From assembly GCA_005880945.1 (NCBI GenBank), contig VBIU01000012.1:1-37630 (forward strand): 37,630 nt of DNA, given 5' to 3'. This document shows, piece by piece, positions 7,349 to 15,313 of the stretch (its first letter is position 1; each line of letters starts with the position of its first letter). A program made the position numbers and the translations under genes. The DNA comes from Chloroflexota bacterium. GTDB lineage: Bacteria > Chloroflexota > Dormibacteria > Dormibacterales > Dormibacteraceae. The notes beneath the pieces were generated by a model, which saw nothing but the letters and a program-made list of their open reading frames with translations, was not told where the DNA came from and ran no database searches.

Positions 7349-8578
7349 ATGGGCCGGACGACGCTGAAGATGCCACAGCTCGGCGAGTCGGTCACCGAAG
7401 GCACTGTCGACCGCTGGCTCAAGCAGGAAGGCGACATGGTTCGCCTCGACGAGCCGATCGTCGAGGTCGTCACCGACAAGGTCAACGCTGAGATCCCGTC
7501 GCCGTTCGAAGGCCGGTTGGTGCGCATCAAGGTCGGCGCGGGAGAGACCGTGGCGATCGGGACCGCGTTGGCCGAGCTCGAAGTGGAGGGCACAACGGAT
7601 GTGGCGGCCGAGCCCGCCCAGCCCGAGGCCGATAAACGCGATGAGCTTGCACCGAGCACTCCGGCGCTGCCTACGGCGTCGCCTGCCGCCTCCTCCGCCG
7701 AAGGCGACAGAGTCAGCCCGGCCGTGCGGCGGCTCCTCGAGGACAACGGTCTCGAGCTGTCGCAGATCACCGGCACCGGCGGCGGCGGCCGCGTCCGGCG
7801 CGAGGACGTGATCGCATACCTGGCGGAACACCGCACCCCCACGCCCGCCAAAGCTCAACCGGCCGCGGCTTCATCCGATCCTCGCGATGAGCTCGTCCGG
7901 ATCTCCGCCGTGCGCCGGCAGATCGCCGAGCACATGGTGCGCAGCGTGAGCACCTCCCCCCACGCATGGGCCCTGCGCGAGGTGGACGTAACGAACCTGG
8001 TCGAATACCGGGTGGCACAGAAAGACCAGTTCGAGGCACGCCACGGCTTTTCGCTTTCCTATGTGCCTTTCTTCATCCAGATCGTCTGCGACGCATTGCT
8101 GAAGAACCCCTACCTCAACTCGACCTGGACTGAGGAGGGCATCATCCTCAAGCCCTACGTGAACATGGGGATCGCGGTGGCGCTGCCGGACAGCCTCATC
8201 GTCCCCGTCATCAAGGACGCCGACCAGATGGGCTTCATCGACCTGGCGCACGCCCTCAACGATCTCGCCACGAGGGCCCGCAATAAGACGCTCCGTCCGG
8301 ATGACGTGCGCGGCGGCACCTTCACACTCAACAACACAGGTGCCCTCGGATCGGTGGCCGGGCAGTCGATCATCAACCAGCCGCAGGCCGCGATCCTCAG
8401 CACCGAGTCGATTCGAAAGCGCCCGGTCGCGGTCGACGACGCGGTCGCGATCCGCCCGATGATGAACCTCACGATGTCGTTCGACCATCGCATCATCGAC
8501 GGGCTCGCGGCATCTCGATTCCTCAATGCGGTGCAGAGCGGCATCGAGGACTGGACGCCGGCCAGCCTGAAGATCTAG
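7349..8578 (+). CDS. Lipoyl dihydrolipoamide acyltransferase (E2) of a 2-oxoacid dehydrogenase
   Basis: A 409-aa E2 core protein. The lipoyl domain occupies about residues 1-80 with the lipoyl-lysine in VTDKVNAEIPS (Lys44). An Ala/Pro/Glu-rich linker follows, then the peripheral-subunit-binding domain at 122-160 (VSPAVRRLLEDNGLEL to AYLAEH), a second linker, and the catalytic acyltransferase domain from about 183. The active site DHRIIDG is at 379-385 (His380, Asp384). One lipoyl domain and this core are typical of branched-chain 2-oxoacid dehydrogenase E2. It transfers the acyl group from E1-bound TPP to CoA. The matching E1 alpha and beta genes lie 8 kb away on the opposite strand, and no E3 is present in the window. 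Its TAG stop shares the palindrome CTAG with the stop of the convergent aminotransferase. Confidence 0.93.
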   Translation: MGRTTLKMPQLGESVTEGTVDRWLKQEGDMVRLDEPIVEVVTDKVNAEIPSPFEGRLVRIKVGAGETVAIGTALAELEVEGTTDVAAEPAQPEADKRDELAPSTPALPTASPAASSAEGDRVSPAVRRLLEDNGLELSQITGTGGGGRVRREDVIAYLAEHRTPTPAKAQPAAASSDPRDELVRISAVRRQIAEHMVRSVSTSPHAWALREVDVTNLVEYRVAQKDQFEARHGFSLSYVPFFIQIVCDALLKNPYLNSTWTEEGIILKPYVNMGIAVALPDSLIVPVIKDADQMGFIDLAHALNDLATRARNKTLRPDDVRGGTFTLNNTGALGSVAGQSIINQPQAAILSTESIRKRPVAVDDAVAIRPMMNLTMSFDHRIIDGLAASRFLNAVQSGIEDWTPASLKI

Positions 8579-9672
8579 CGCGTCTTCGGCGGCATCCGCT
8601 CCACGTAGGCCGCCGTCGCTCTCAGGAAGCGATCGATGGCCTCCGGTTCGGCGGCTCGGCCCATGTGGCCGACCCGGAAGATCCGCCCCCTGAGCTCGCC
8701 GAGGCCACCGCCGATGCGTATGCGGTGCTCGCTCAGCAACCAGCCGAGGTAATCCGCGACGTCCATCCCCTCCAGGCCGTACGCCGCGGTGGTCACCGGA
8801 GAAGCGGTGGCAAGGGGCGACAGCATCTCAAAACCGATCTCTTGCAGCCCTTCGCGAACCCGGTCCCTCGCCGCGGCCAATCGCCGGCAACGGGCTTCCA
8901 CGCCCTCCTCCAGCAGGCGGGTGAGCGCCAGCTCGAACGCCTCAATGACGCTGGTGGGCATGGTGGTCGGGTGCGGATGCCACCCGCTCCAGAGCTCGGA
9001 GTACCTCCGCCACGTGGCCAGGTTCAGATACCAGCCGGCAGCCTTTGGCCGGCCGTCGTCGAGGGCTGCGAGCGCACGCGGGCCGGCCGCGACCGGGGCC
9101 ACCCCGATCGGCCCCCCGATGCACTTGTTGGCCACGGTGACGCAAAGGTCGGCGCCCCACGCGTCCATGTCGAAAGGCACTCCGCCGATGGCCGAGATGC
9201 CGTCGACGATCGCCAGAGCCCCGTGCTCCCGTGCCGCGCGACATATCCCCTCGACCTCGTTGAGGACCCCGATCGACGTCTCGTGATGGACCACGCACAC
9301 GGCCCGGACGCCGGGGTGAGCCGCGAGCTCGTCCCGAACCTGGGCGGCGGTGATCGCGCCACGACCGGCGCTGAAGCTGTGCACCTGCAGCCTGTTGGCC
9401 GTCGCCACCTCGGCCATGCGATCGCCAAAGAGGCCGTTGGTGGGAATCAACACCTCGTCGCCGGGTGAGAGCACGCTTGCGATGCACATCTCCACACCGG
9501 CCATGCCGGACCCGAAGACCAGGTGGACTTCGCCGGCCGTCTTGAAAACGTCGCGCATGCCTGCGGCGGCGCGCTTGTAGAGCGCGGTCCACCTGTCGCC
9601 GTAATGCGCCTGCACCGGCCGCGCCAACGCTTCGAGGATCTCGTCCTCGACCGACACCGGTCCCGGGATCAT
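8575..9672 (-). CDS. Class V PLP-dependent aminotransferase (alanine/serine-glyoxylate type)
   Basis: A 365-aa fold-type I PLP enzyme resembling alanine-glyoxylate and serine-pyruvate aminotransferases. MIPGPVSVEDEIL is the conserved opening. VFGSGMAGVE at 52-61 is the phosphate-binding loop, HHETSIGV at 129-136 and VDGISAIGG with Asp157 bind the cofactor, and Lys183 in VANKCIGG should form the Schiff base. It would move an amino group between a small amino acid and a 2-oxo acid such as glyoxylate or pyruvate. An in-frame stop at 9721-9723 leaves ATG 9672 (or the adjacent CTG) as the only sensible start; an AAAGGAG lies 30 nt upstream. It follows the oxidase operon on the same strand and could dispose of the glycine or glyoxylate made there, which is inference. 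Confidence 0.88.
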   Translation of the reverse strand: MIPGPVSVEDEILEALARPVQAHYGDRWTALYKRAAAGMRDVFKTAGEVHLVFGSGMAGVEMCIASVLSPGDEVLIPTNGLFGDRMAEVATANRLQVHSFSAGRGAITAAQVRDELAAHPGVRAVCVVHHETSIGVLNEVEGICRAAREHGALAIVDGISAIGGVPFDMDAWGADLCVTVANKCIGGPIGVAPVAAGPRALAALDDGRPKAAGWYLNLATWRRYSELWSGWHPHPTTMPTSVIEAFELALTRLLEEGVEARCRRLAAARDRVREGLQEIGFEMLSPLATASPVTTAAYGLEGMDVADYLGWLLSEHRIRIGGGLGELRGRIFRVGHMGRAAEPEAIDRFLRATAAYVERMPPKTR

Positions 9673-9698
9673 CAGGAACTCTCGATCTTCGATCGCCT

Positions 9699-9779
9699 CT
9701 ACTCCTTTGCCGTGCCGCTTTCACCGGCCATGCCCGCCGCGATGCCGGCGCCGATGACCTGGACGTCACACGTCGTCAC
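9699..9779 (-). pseudogene. 26-codon remnant of a flavoprotein N-terminus
   Basis: A GTG-started frame of 26 codons begins 9 nt after the stop of the amine oxidase gene, in the same frame, and ends in TAG. It reads as a beta strand plus glycine-rich loop, DVQVIGAGIAAGMAGESG, which is the GxGxxx start of an FAD/NAD(P)-binding Rossmann fold placed exactly where such proteins carry it, and then stops. I interpret it as the surviving 5' end of a deleted oxidoreductase gene. It could also be a translated coupling peptide for the following aminotransferase, or chance. Too short to be an enzyme. Confidence 0.5.
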
Positions 9780-9788
9780 GCGTGCGCC

Positions 9789-11021
9789 TCAGGCCTCCGC
9801 CAGGACTTCGCGCGCCACGCGGTAGCCAGACTTGATCGCACCTTCCATCCCACCTGGACCCACGCGGTTGTCAGTGTGCTCACCCGCGAAGAACACACGA
9901 CCATCGAGCGGCGCGGCAATAAGCGGCAGCACCGTATCTCGCTGGTCCCCGATCGGGGCTCTCACCACGGCACGTGACCAGGGGTCCCACGTCCAGCTCT
10001 TGACATGCCCGAAGATGCGCTTGATCGGCCGCCCGACCACCGCGCTCATGGTGGCATCGACCTGGTCCAGGATCTGGTCGTCCGTGAGGCCGGAGGGCTC
10101 GATGTCGCCCGCAGCCAGGCCCGCGATGACGATCTGGTCGCCACCCTGGTGCACGGACTGCTCCATCACGAACCCCGGCATCCGATCCGTGAAGCATCCC
10201 GATCCGATGGCCGTTTTGACGAGCTCCCGCTCGGCGTACTGAACCACCAGCCTGGTCGCGTTCCCATAGCGGAGCGACAGGAGCGCTTTGACCTTGTCCA
10301 CTGGAAGCACAGGGTCGAAGCCCAGCTCGGACACGAGCGGCCCGGGGACCGTGACCACGACACGGTCGGCGTGATGGGTCTCGCGCTCTGACTCGAGGGT
10401 CACCCCGGTCGCGCTCCAGCCGACAACACGCACCGGCTGCTCGAGACGCACGTCGACCTTCTCGGCCATGGAGCGCGGCAGCGTGTCGTTGCCGCCCTTG
10501 ATCTTTCGGTAGCCCTCGCCCCACGAGAGCTCCACGTTGAGCTCTTCCGCGTCCGCGACCCGAAGCGGGGAGGCTGGCGTGGACTGCGCGATCGCGGCCA
10601 GGAGAAGCTCGGCCTGCTCGGAGATGCGAGCGCGGCGAAGCCATTGCGCCACCGACTCGAAGTGACCGGGACGGGTGTGGCGAATTGCCGCGCGCAGCTC
10701 GTTCACGACCTCGGCGGCGGCGGCGCGATCGAGGCGCTGGCCGCCGAAGATCAGGTCCGGGACCTCGGTCCCGAGGCTGAAGCGGTCGCTGAGCTCGACC
10801 CCGTTCTTCTGGCAGAGGTCGGCGATGTTCTGCTGCCCGTGGTAGATGATCTCGGCTCCGATGTCGGCGAACTGGCCGCCGGCAAAGCCCTCACGCAGCG
10901 TGAAGACGCGGCCACCGACGCGGTTTCGCGCTTCGACGACCACAACGTCGTGGCCCGCCGCCTGGATCTCGGTCGCAGCGACGAGGCCGGACAGTCCGGC
11001 GCCAACGACCAGCACCTTCAT
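9789..11021 (-). CDS. Flavin-containing amine oxidase
   Basis: A 410-aa monoamine-oxidase-like flavoprotein. LVVGAGLSGLVAATEI at residues 4-19 is the FAD-binding beta-alpha-beta unit, VVVEARNRVGGRVFTLR the GG-doublet motif that follows it, and VFFAGEHTDNRVGPGGMEGA near the C-terminus closes the flavin site as in MAO and polyamine oxidases. It oxidises a primary or secondary amine, or an L-amino acid, to an imine with H2O2 as by-product. I cannot identify the conserved C-terminal Cys that tethers FAD in animal MAO, so the flavin is probably non-covalent. The ATG overlaps the stop of the sarcosine-oxidase-like gene by 4 nt, so it belongs to the same operon. Substrate not predictable. Confidence 0.9.
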   Translation of the reverse strand: MKVLVVGAGLSGLVAATEIQAAGHDVVVVEARNRVGGRVFTLREGFAGGQFADIGAEIIYHGQQNIADLCQKNGVELSDRFSLGTEVPDLIFGGQRLDRAAAAEVVNELRAAIRHTRPGHFESVAQWLRRARISEQAELLLAAIAQSTPASPLRVADAEELNVELSWGEGYRKIKGGNDTLPRSMAEKVDVRLEQPVRVVGWSATGVTLESERETHHADRVVVTVPGPLVSELGFDPVLPVDKVKALLSLRYGNATRLVVQYAERELVKTAIGSGCFTDRMPGFVMEQSVHQGGDQIVIAGLAAGDIEPSGLTDDQILDQVDATMSAVVGRPIKRIFGHVKSWTWDPWSRAVVRAPIGDQRDTVLPLIAAPLDGRVFFAGEHTDNRVGPGGMEGAIKSGYRVAREVLAEA

Positions 11022-12205
11022 GCGCGACTCCCGTGCAGCTTGTGCGCGAAGCGCTGGGGCGAGAACGGCGCGATCGACCGCGTGGTCATGCCCTGCAGCG
11101 CGAGGTCGGCCGCGATGTCGCCGATGACCGGGGCGAATTTGAACCCGTGGCCGGAAAAACCCGCGAGCACGGTGATGCCAGGTGTGATCGGGCCGATGAC
11201 GAAGTGGCGGTCCGGCGAGTTCTCCTGCAGGCAGACGACGGCGCGGACCGGCGTCGGGTCGAGGTCGGGCAGGGCCATCCGGACGTACTGCGCCGCCGCC
11301 TCGAGGTCTGCCGGATGGATCTTCCGGTCAATCGCTTCGGGATCCTGCGGTGCGGTCTTGGCGGCGACCCCGATCTTGACGGTCTCACCGTCGACCGACG
11401 GGAAGCCGTAGCCAAACAGTGCAGGCGATCCGCCAATGTCGTGCACGAACACCGGCGCCCGGTTGGGCGCGTGGAGGGCCGGCGTGCGCGGGCGGAACCA
11501 GACCATGCACTGCCTGGTCACCTCCAGCTTCACATTCAGGCCGGCGACCAGACCGGCACCGTTCCAAGCTCCCGCGCAGACGACCGCATGCCGACCCCGC
11601 CACGTCCGGCCGGCGGCCCGCACCTCCACCCCACCCGGTACCGGTTCCACGCGGTCGACGGCCTGCCCCGTGAAGGTGCGAGCGCCGAGCGCTCGAGCTC
11701 GTGCCAGGGCTGCGGCGATCCCCGCCTCGGGGCGGACGAACCCGGCTGCAGCCTCGTACATCGCGACCTCGTGATCGAGGAGGCGGTGCCGTGCGAAGCG
11801 GCGCCGGACCCCGGCGCCGTCCAGGACCTCGTGCTCCAAACGATGCTCTTTGGCGCTGGCCAGGGCGCCCGCGACCACGTCTGAGGTCGGGTCCCCGATC
11901 ATCAGCGCGCCGGTCATGGTCAGTATGGAGGCGCCGGACTCGCCCTCCAGCTCGCGCCAGAGGCCGAACGCCTCCAGCACCAAGGGGACATAGCCAGGAC
12001 CCTCGTAGTACGCGGTCCTGATGATCCGCGACTCGCCGTGCGACGACCCCATCGCGTGGGGCGGCTCGAACCGGTCGAAGCCGATCACCGTTGCACCCCG
12101 GCGGGCGAGCCGCCACAGCGCCATGCTGCCCATCGCCCCCAGGCCGACAACAAGGACGTCGGCGTCCATGCCGCCATCCATCTGCGATGCCACTGGCTTG
12201 CTCAC
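11018..12205 (-). CDS. Monomeric sarcosine oxidase / N-methyl amino acid oxidase-like
   Basis: A 395-aa enzyme, the length of monomeric sarcosine oxidase (MSOX) and N-methyl-tryptophan oxidase. GLGAMGSM at residues 21-28 binds FAD, GSSHGESRIIR at 53-63 is a family signature, Cys325 in VVCLQENSPDRHFVIG matches the covalent flavin cysteine, and Lys356 in GFSGHGFKFAP matches the substrate-carboxylate lysine. Lys277 (ETVKIGV) fits the O2-activating lysine, but the His that follows it four residues on in MSOX is Ala281 here, so substrate choice may differ. It would demethylate an N-methyl amino acid or oxidise a cyclic imino acid, giving H2O2. The GTG start overlaps the SDR stop by 4 nt (GTGA), which decides the start over later in-frame ATGs. 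Confidence 0.9.
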   Translation of the reverse strand: MSKPVASQMDGGMDADVLVVGLGAMGSMALWRLARRGATVIGFDRFEPPHAMGSSHGESRIIRTAYYEGPGYVPLVLEAFGLWRELEGESGASILTMTGALMIGDPTSDVVAGALASAKEHRLEHEVLDGAGVRRRFARHRLLDHEVAMYEAAAGFVRPEAGIAAALARARALGARTFTGQAVDRVEPVPGGVEVRAAGRTWRGRHAVVCAGAWNGAGLVAGLNVKLEVTRQCMVWFRPRTPALHAPNRAPVFVHDIGGSPALFGYGFPSVDGETVKIGVAAKTAPQDPEAIDRKIHPADLEAAAQYVRMALPDLDPTPVRAVVCLQENSPDRHFVIGPITPGITVLAGFSGHGFKFAPVIGDIAADLALQGMTTRSIAPFSPQRFAHKLHGSRA

Positions 12206-12933
12206 ATGATTCGCCCGCCGTCGAGGAGGACGACGATTCCGGACGCGTCGGGCCAGGAGCTGATGTCGAGGCCGGCCCGGGCGATGTCCTCGGGCTGTGC
12301 GATCCGCTTGAGCGGCATCTCACGCTCCATCACGCGCTCCTGGACCGCCGGGTCGATGGCAGCCCACATGTCGGTCGCCACCGGGCCGGGCGCGATCGCG
12401 TTGACCCGGACGTGCGGAGCCAGCTCGCGCGCGAGGGTTTTCGTGAGGCCGATGAGGCCGGCCTTGGTCGCGCCGTAAGGAGCGCCGTGCAGCGAGCCCG
12501 CGACACCGCCGTCGCTGCTCACGTTGAGGATCGCGCCCCGCAGCGAAACAAGATCCGCGCGCAGCTCCTTGGCCAGGAAGGTCGGGGCGGTGAGGTTGAT
12601 AGCAACGGCGCGCTCCCACGCTTCTCGGGTCAGCTCCTCGAGGGTGTACTCCTCGCCGATGCCGGCGTTGTTGACCAGCAGGCTCACCTGGCCCTGGGCG
12701 CGGGCTGCCTCGGCCACCGCCTTGACGCCTTCGAATGCCCCGAGGTCGGCCTGGACCCTCACCGCCTCGCCTCCAATGCCGGCGGCCTGCTCAACTGTCT
12801 CGACCGCCTGCGCCTCCTGCCTTCGATAGCTGAACACGACACGATAGCCGCGCCGGACGGCCTCGAGGACGAACGCGCGTCCGATCCCGCGCGAGCCTCC
12901 CGTGACCACGGCCAAAGGCGCCACGCCGGTCAT
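12202..12933 (-). CDS. SDR-family oxidoreductase in the oxidase operon
   Basis: A 243-aa short-chain dehydrogenase. TGGSRGIG at residues 11-18, NNAG at 88-91, catalytic Ser140 (NVSS), Tyr153 and Lys157 (YGATK), then VRVNAIAPGPVATDM. The end of the first strand pair (FSYRRQ) has no acidic residue, suggesting NADP(H) rather than NAD(H). It starts 3 nt after the stop of the M24 gene and overlaps the next gene by 4 nt, so it is in the middle of the operon and should act on a carbonyl or imine made by its neighbours. The exact substrate is unknown. Confidence 0.9.
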   Translation of the reverse strand: MTGVAPLAVVTGGSRGIGRAFVLEAVRRGYRVVFSYRRQEAQAVETVEQAAGIGGEAVRVQADLGAFEGVKAVAEAARAQGQVSLLVNNAGIGEEYTLEELTREAWERAVAINLTAPTFLAKELRADLVSLRGAILNVSSDGGVAGSLHGAPYGATKAGLIGLTKTLARELAPHVRVNAIAPGPVATDMWAAIDPAVQERVMEREMPLKRIAQPEDIARAGLDISSWPDASGIVVLLDGGRIM

Positions 12934-12936
12934 CGA

Positions 12937-14109
12937 TCAGTCTTTGACAAAGAGCTGACGCGGGAAGTCGGCGAGGACCTCATGGCCTGTGTCGGTGACG
13001 CGAAACGTGTCGCTGAGCTCGAATCCCCAGCCCTCCATCCACATGCCGAGCATGAGGTGGAAGGTCATGTTCGGCTCGAGCACCGTCATGTCACCTTCGC
13101 GAATGCTGGCCGTGTGATCGGCCCAGTTCGGCGGATAGTTCACACCGATCGAGTAACCGATGCGCGAGGGCTTGTTGAACCCGGCGCGGTTGATCGTCTG
13201 CCGCCAGGCCAGCTCGATGTCCTGGCAGAGGTTGCCCGGCTTGACCGTCGCGAGCGCCGCCTCCATGCCATCGGCCGTGGCTGCCGCCAGCCGCCTCATC
13301 TCGTCGGGCGGCTTGCCGAGGTAGACGGTCCTCGACATCGCGCAGTGATATCGGAGGCGGCAGCCGCTCAGCTCGAGGCACGTGGCCGTGTCTGTGCGAA
13401 AAGGCTGGTCGGACCATGACGCATGCGGCGTCGCCGCATTCTCTGCGCTCAGGATGGAAGGCGGGTTGGCCGGCGCGTCACCGCCGAAATCTTTTGTGCC
13501 GCGGATCTGCGCCTCTGAGATGAGCGCCGCGGCGTCGCACTGGCGGGTGCCGACCGACACCGCTTCGATCGCGACACGCATCACGCTCTCTACGATGCGC
13601 GCCGCCTGCCGCATGACATCGATCTCGCGATCCGATTTCACGGTCCGCACCCAATTGACCAGCAGGTCGGCGTCCACGAATCGGGCTTGGGGCAGCGTGT
13701 CCGTGAGTACCTGCAGGTTGCGAGCGGTGAAGAAGTACGCGTTGCCTTCGTAACCGATGCGCCCACGCGCGAATCCATGCTCGTCGAGCACACCGGCGAT
13801 GTGCTGCATGGCGTGCTTGACGGGCGACTCGATGTAGTCGTCCGCGTAGCCGAGGATTTTGTCTTTCGGCAGCACGGTCGTCAGGATCGCGCTCTGCGCG
13901 TCCATGCCCCGTCCGATCCAGATTGGCGGCTCGGCCGTCATCGGCACGATCACGGCCTGGGGCACATAGAAGGACCAGGCGTCGTAGCCGGTCAGGTAGT
14001 TCATGTTCGCCGGATCGGTGACCAGCAGCACGTCGAGGGCGGCCTCCGCCATGCGCACCCGCGTCTTTTCCAGCCTCTGCGCGTACTCGTCATCGGGGAA
14101 CGCCGCCAT
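12937..14109 (-). CDS. M24-fold hydrolase, DoeA (ectoine hydrolase)/creatinase-like
   Basis: A 390-aa pita-bread-fold protein with an N-terminal creatinase domain (DPANMNYLTGYDAWSFYV at 32-49) and a C-terminal M24 domain from about 165. True M24 metallopeptidases have an Asp-Asp-His-Glu-Glu metal set; here the DxG...D segment is replaced by LELSGCRLRYHCAMSRT (245-261) and the GHG loop by GYSIGVNYPPNW (318-329), so it is probably metal-free, like creatinase and ectoine hydrolase. The block order, VLEPNMTFHLM (343-353) and the terminal FPRQLFVKD recall DoeA/EutD from memory. His229 in TPHASW fits the catalytic His. It would hydrolyse a C-N bond of ectoine, creatine or a similar solute. ATG 14109 has GGAGGT 5 nt before it and overlaps the M20 gene by 20 nt. 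Confidence 0.8.
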   Translation of the reverse strand: MAAFPDDEYAQRLEKTRVRMAEAALDVLLVTDPANMNYLTGYDAWSFYVPQAVIVPMTAEPPIWIGRGMDAQSAILTTVLPKDKILGYADDYIESPVKHAMQHIAGVLDEHGFARGRIGYEGNAYFFTARNLQVLTDTLPQARFVDADLLVNWVRTVKSDREIDVMRQAARIVESVMRVAIEAVSVGTRQCDAAALISEAQIRGTKDFGGDAPANPPSILSAENAATPHASWSDQPFRTDTATCLELSGCRLRYHCAMSRTVYLGKPPDEMRRLAAATADGMEAALATVKPGNLCQDIELAWRQTINRAGFNKPSRIGYSIGVNYPPNWADHTASIREGDMTVLEPNMTFHLMLGMWMEGWGFELSDTFRVTDTGHEVLADFPRQLFVKD

Positions 14110-15253
14110 CCACCACCTCCACAGCCTGTTCTCGGCCGAGCAGCAGGCGCTCGAACACACGCTGGGCAACCTCGAGATCTTTGAGGTCGATCCACTCGTC
14201 CGGCCGGTGCGCCCCCTGCTCGATATCCCCCGGTCCGAACAGAACGCATGGTATCCCGGCCGTATGGACGAGGAAGCCCGCGTCACTGGCTGCTCGCCAC
14301 GCCGCGATCCGGCGCGGGAGCTGCGCCGAGGCCATCGCGGCGCTCATCGACCGGATCAGGTCGTGCTCCTCGGGTATTTCGAACGCCAGGTAGTCCGGAC
14401 CGGCCTGCACCTCGACTTCTAGCCACGGATGGTGAGCCCGCGTCCTCGCGATGGCCGCCTGCAGCTCGTCAACAACCTGCTCGCGGGTCTCGCCGGGGTT
14501 GACGCGCCGATCCACCTCGACCTCGCAGCGGTCCGGCACGACGTATGGGCGCGTGCCGCCGTGGATCGTGCCAACCGTGAGATTTGGAGGGCCGAACAGG
14601 CGATGGCGCCGAGTCGCCAATCCGTCGCCGAGAGCCTCCAGCTCGAGCACGAGCCGCGCCGCAGCAGTCACGGCGTTGTGCCCCAGCTCGGGTGATGAAG
14701 CGTGCACTGACGAGCCCTTCGCGACCAGGCGGTAATTCATCAGCCCGCGGTTGGCGACCACCAGGGCCATCGCGGTGGGCTCCGCCAGCACCGCCCAATC
14801 CGCCTCGACACCTCGCGCGATGAGCGCGCGCGTGCCCGCCGAGTCCTCCTCCTCGCCGACGACTGCCGCCAGCACCACGTCGCCCGCAGGTTTGGCGCCG
14901 CGAGCTCGCAGATCGAGGATCGCCCCGAGCATCGCGGCGAGACCGCCTTTCATGTCGCACGCTCCGCGGCCGTAGAGGCGACCACCGGCGACCTCGGCGC
15001 CGAAGGGATCACGCGACCAGCCCTCCCCCACCGGGACGGTGTCCAGGTGACCTGTGAGCAGCAGCCGCGGGCCCCGGCCGACCATCCAGCGTGCGATGAC
15101 GTTGGGCCGTCCGGGCTCGACTTCTTGCATGTCCACCTCGAGGCCCGCAGCCTCGCACCGGCCGGCGAACGCTTGCGCGACAGCCTGCTCGTGGCCGGTG
15201 GCGGAGGGAATTCGAACGAGCAGCTCGAGGATCGATTGCGCTGAACCCGGCAT
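14090..15253 (-). CDS. M20-family zinc hydrolase, ArgE/DapE-like deacylase
   Basis: A 387-aa di-zinc M20 amidohydrolase. LLLTGHLDTVP places metal ligand His69 and Asp71, GRGACDMKGG the bridging Asp100, GEEEDSAGT the catalytic Glu134 and ligand Glu135, and SDAGFL plus GPGDIEQGAHRPDEW the C-terminal ligands. Residues about 170-280 form the dimerisation lid. The overall look is acetylornithine deacetylase/succinyl-diaminopimelate desuccinylase, so it removes an acyl group from an N-acyl amino acid. ATG 15253 is used although AGGAG touches it directly; an in-frame TTG at 15274 is an alternative start and lies in a palindrome. It is the first gene of the operon, and coupling to the M24 gene suggests it deacylates that enzyme's product. 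Confidence 0.88.
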   Translation of the reverse strand: MPGSAQSILELLVRIPSATGHEQAVAQAFAGRCEAAGLEVDMQEVEPGRPNVIARWMVGRGPRLLLTGHLDTVPVGEGWSRDPFGAEVAGGRLYGRGACDMKGGLAAMLGAILDLRARGAKPAGDVVLAAVVGEEEDSAGTRALIARGVEADWAVLAEPTAMALVVANRGLMNYRLVAKGSSVHASSPELGHNAVTAAARLVLELEALGDGLATRRHRLFGPPNLTVGTIHGGTRPYVVPDRCEVEVDRRVNPGETREQVVDELQAAIARTRAHHPWLEVEVQAGPDYLAFEIPEEHDLIRSMSAAMASAQLPRRIAAWRAASDAGFLVHTAGIPCVLFGPGDIEQGAHRPDEWIDLKDLEVAQRVFERLLLGREQAVEVVDGGVPR

Positions 15254-15269
15254 CTCCTGCCGAGAGTGC

Positions 15270-15281
15270 CACAAGCTTGTG
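15270..15281. promoter_or_regulatory. 12-bp perfect palindrome, candidate operator
   Basis: CACAAGCTTGTG is a perfect 12-bp palindrome in the 60-bp divergent space between the M20-led operon and the OCD-family gene. Its position suits a dimeric regulator controlling both sides. No regulator gene is adjacent in the window, so the binder is unknown. Confidence 0.45.
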
Positions 15282-15313
15282 CTTCGAGGCTCAGGCGGCG
15301 TTAACGTCAGCGC

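Noticed and set aside
12091-13419. 442-codon plus-strand open frame antisense to the SDR and M24 genes
   Set aside because: The minus-strand genes have full family motifs; the plus frame has none.
12937-14109. Xaa-Pro aminopeptidase (true M24 metallopeptidase)
   Set aside because: The Asp/His metal-ligand motifs are replaced, which fits metal-free creatinase/DoeA-type enzymes better.
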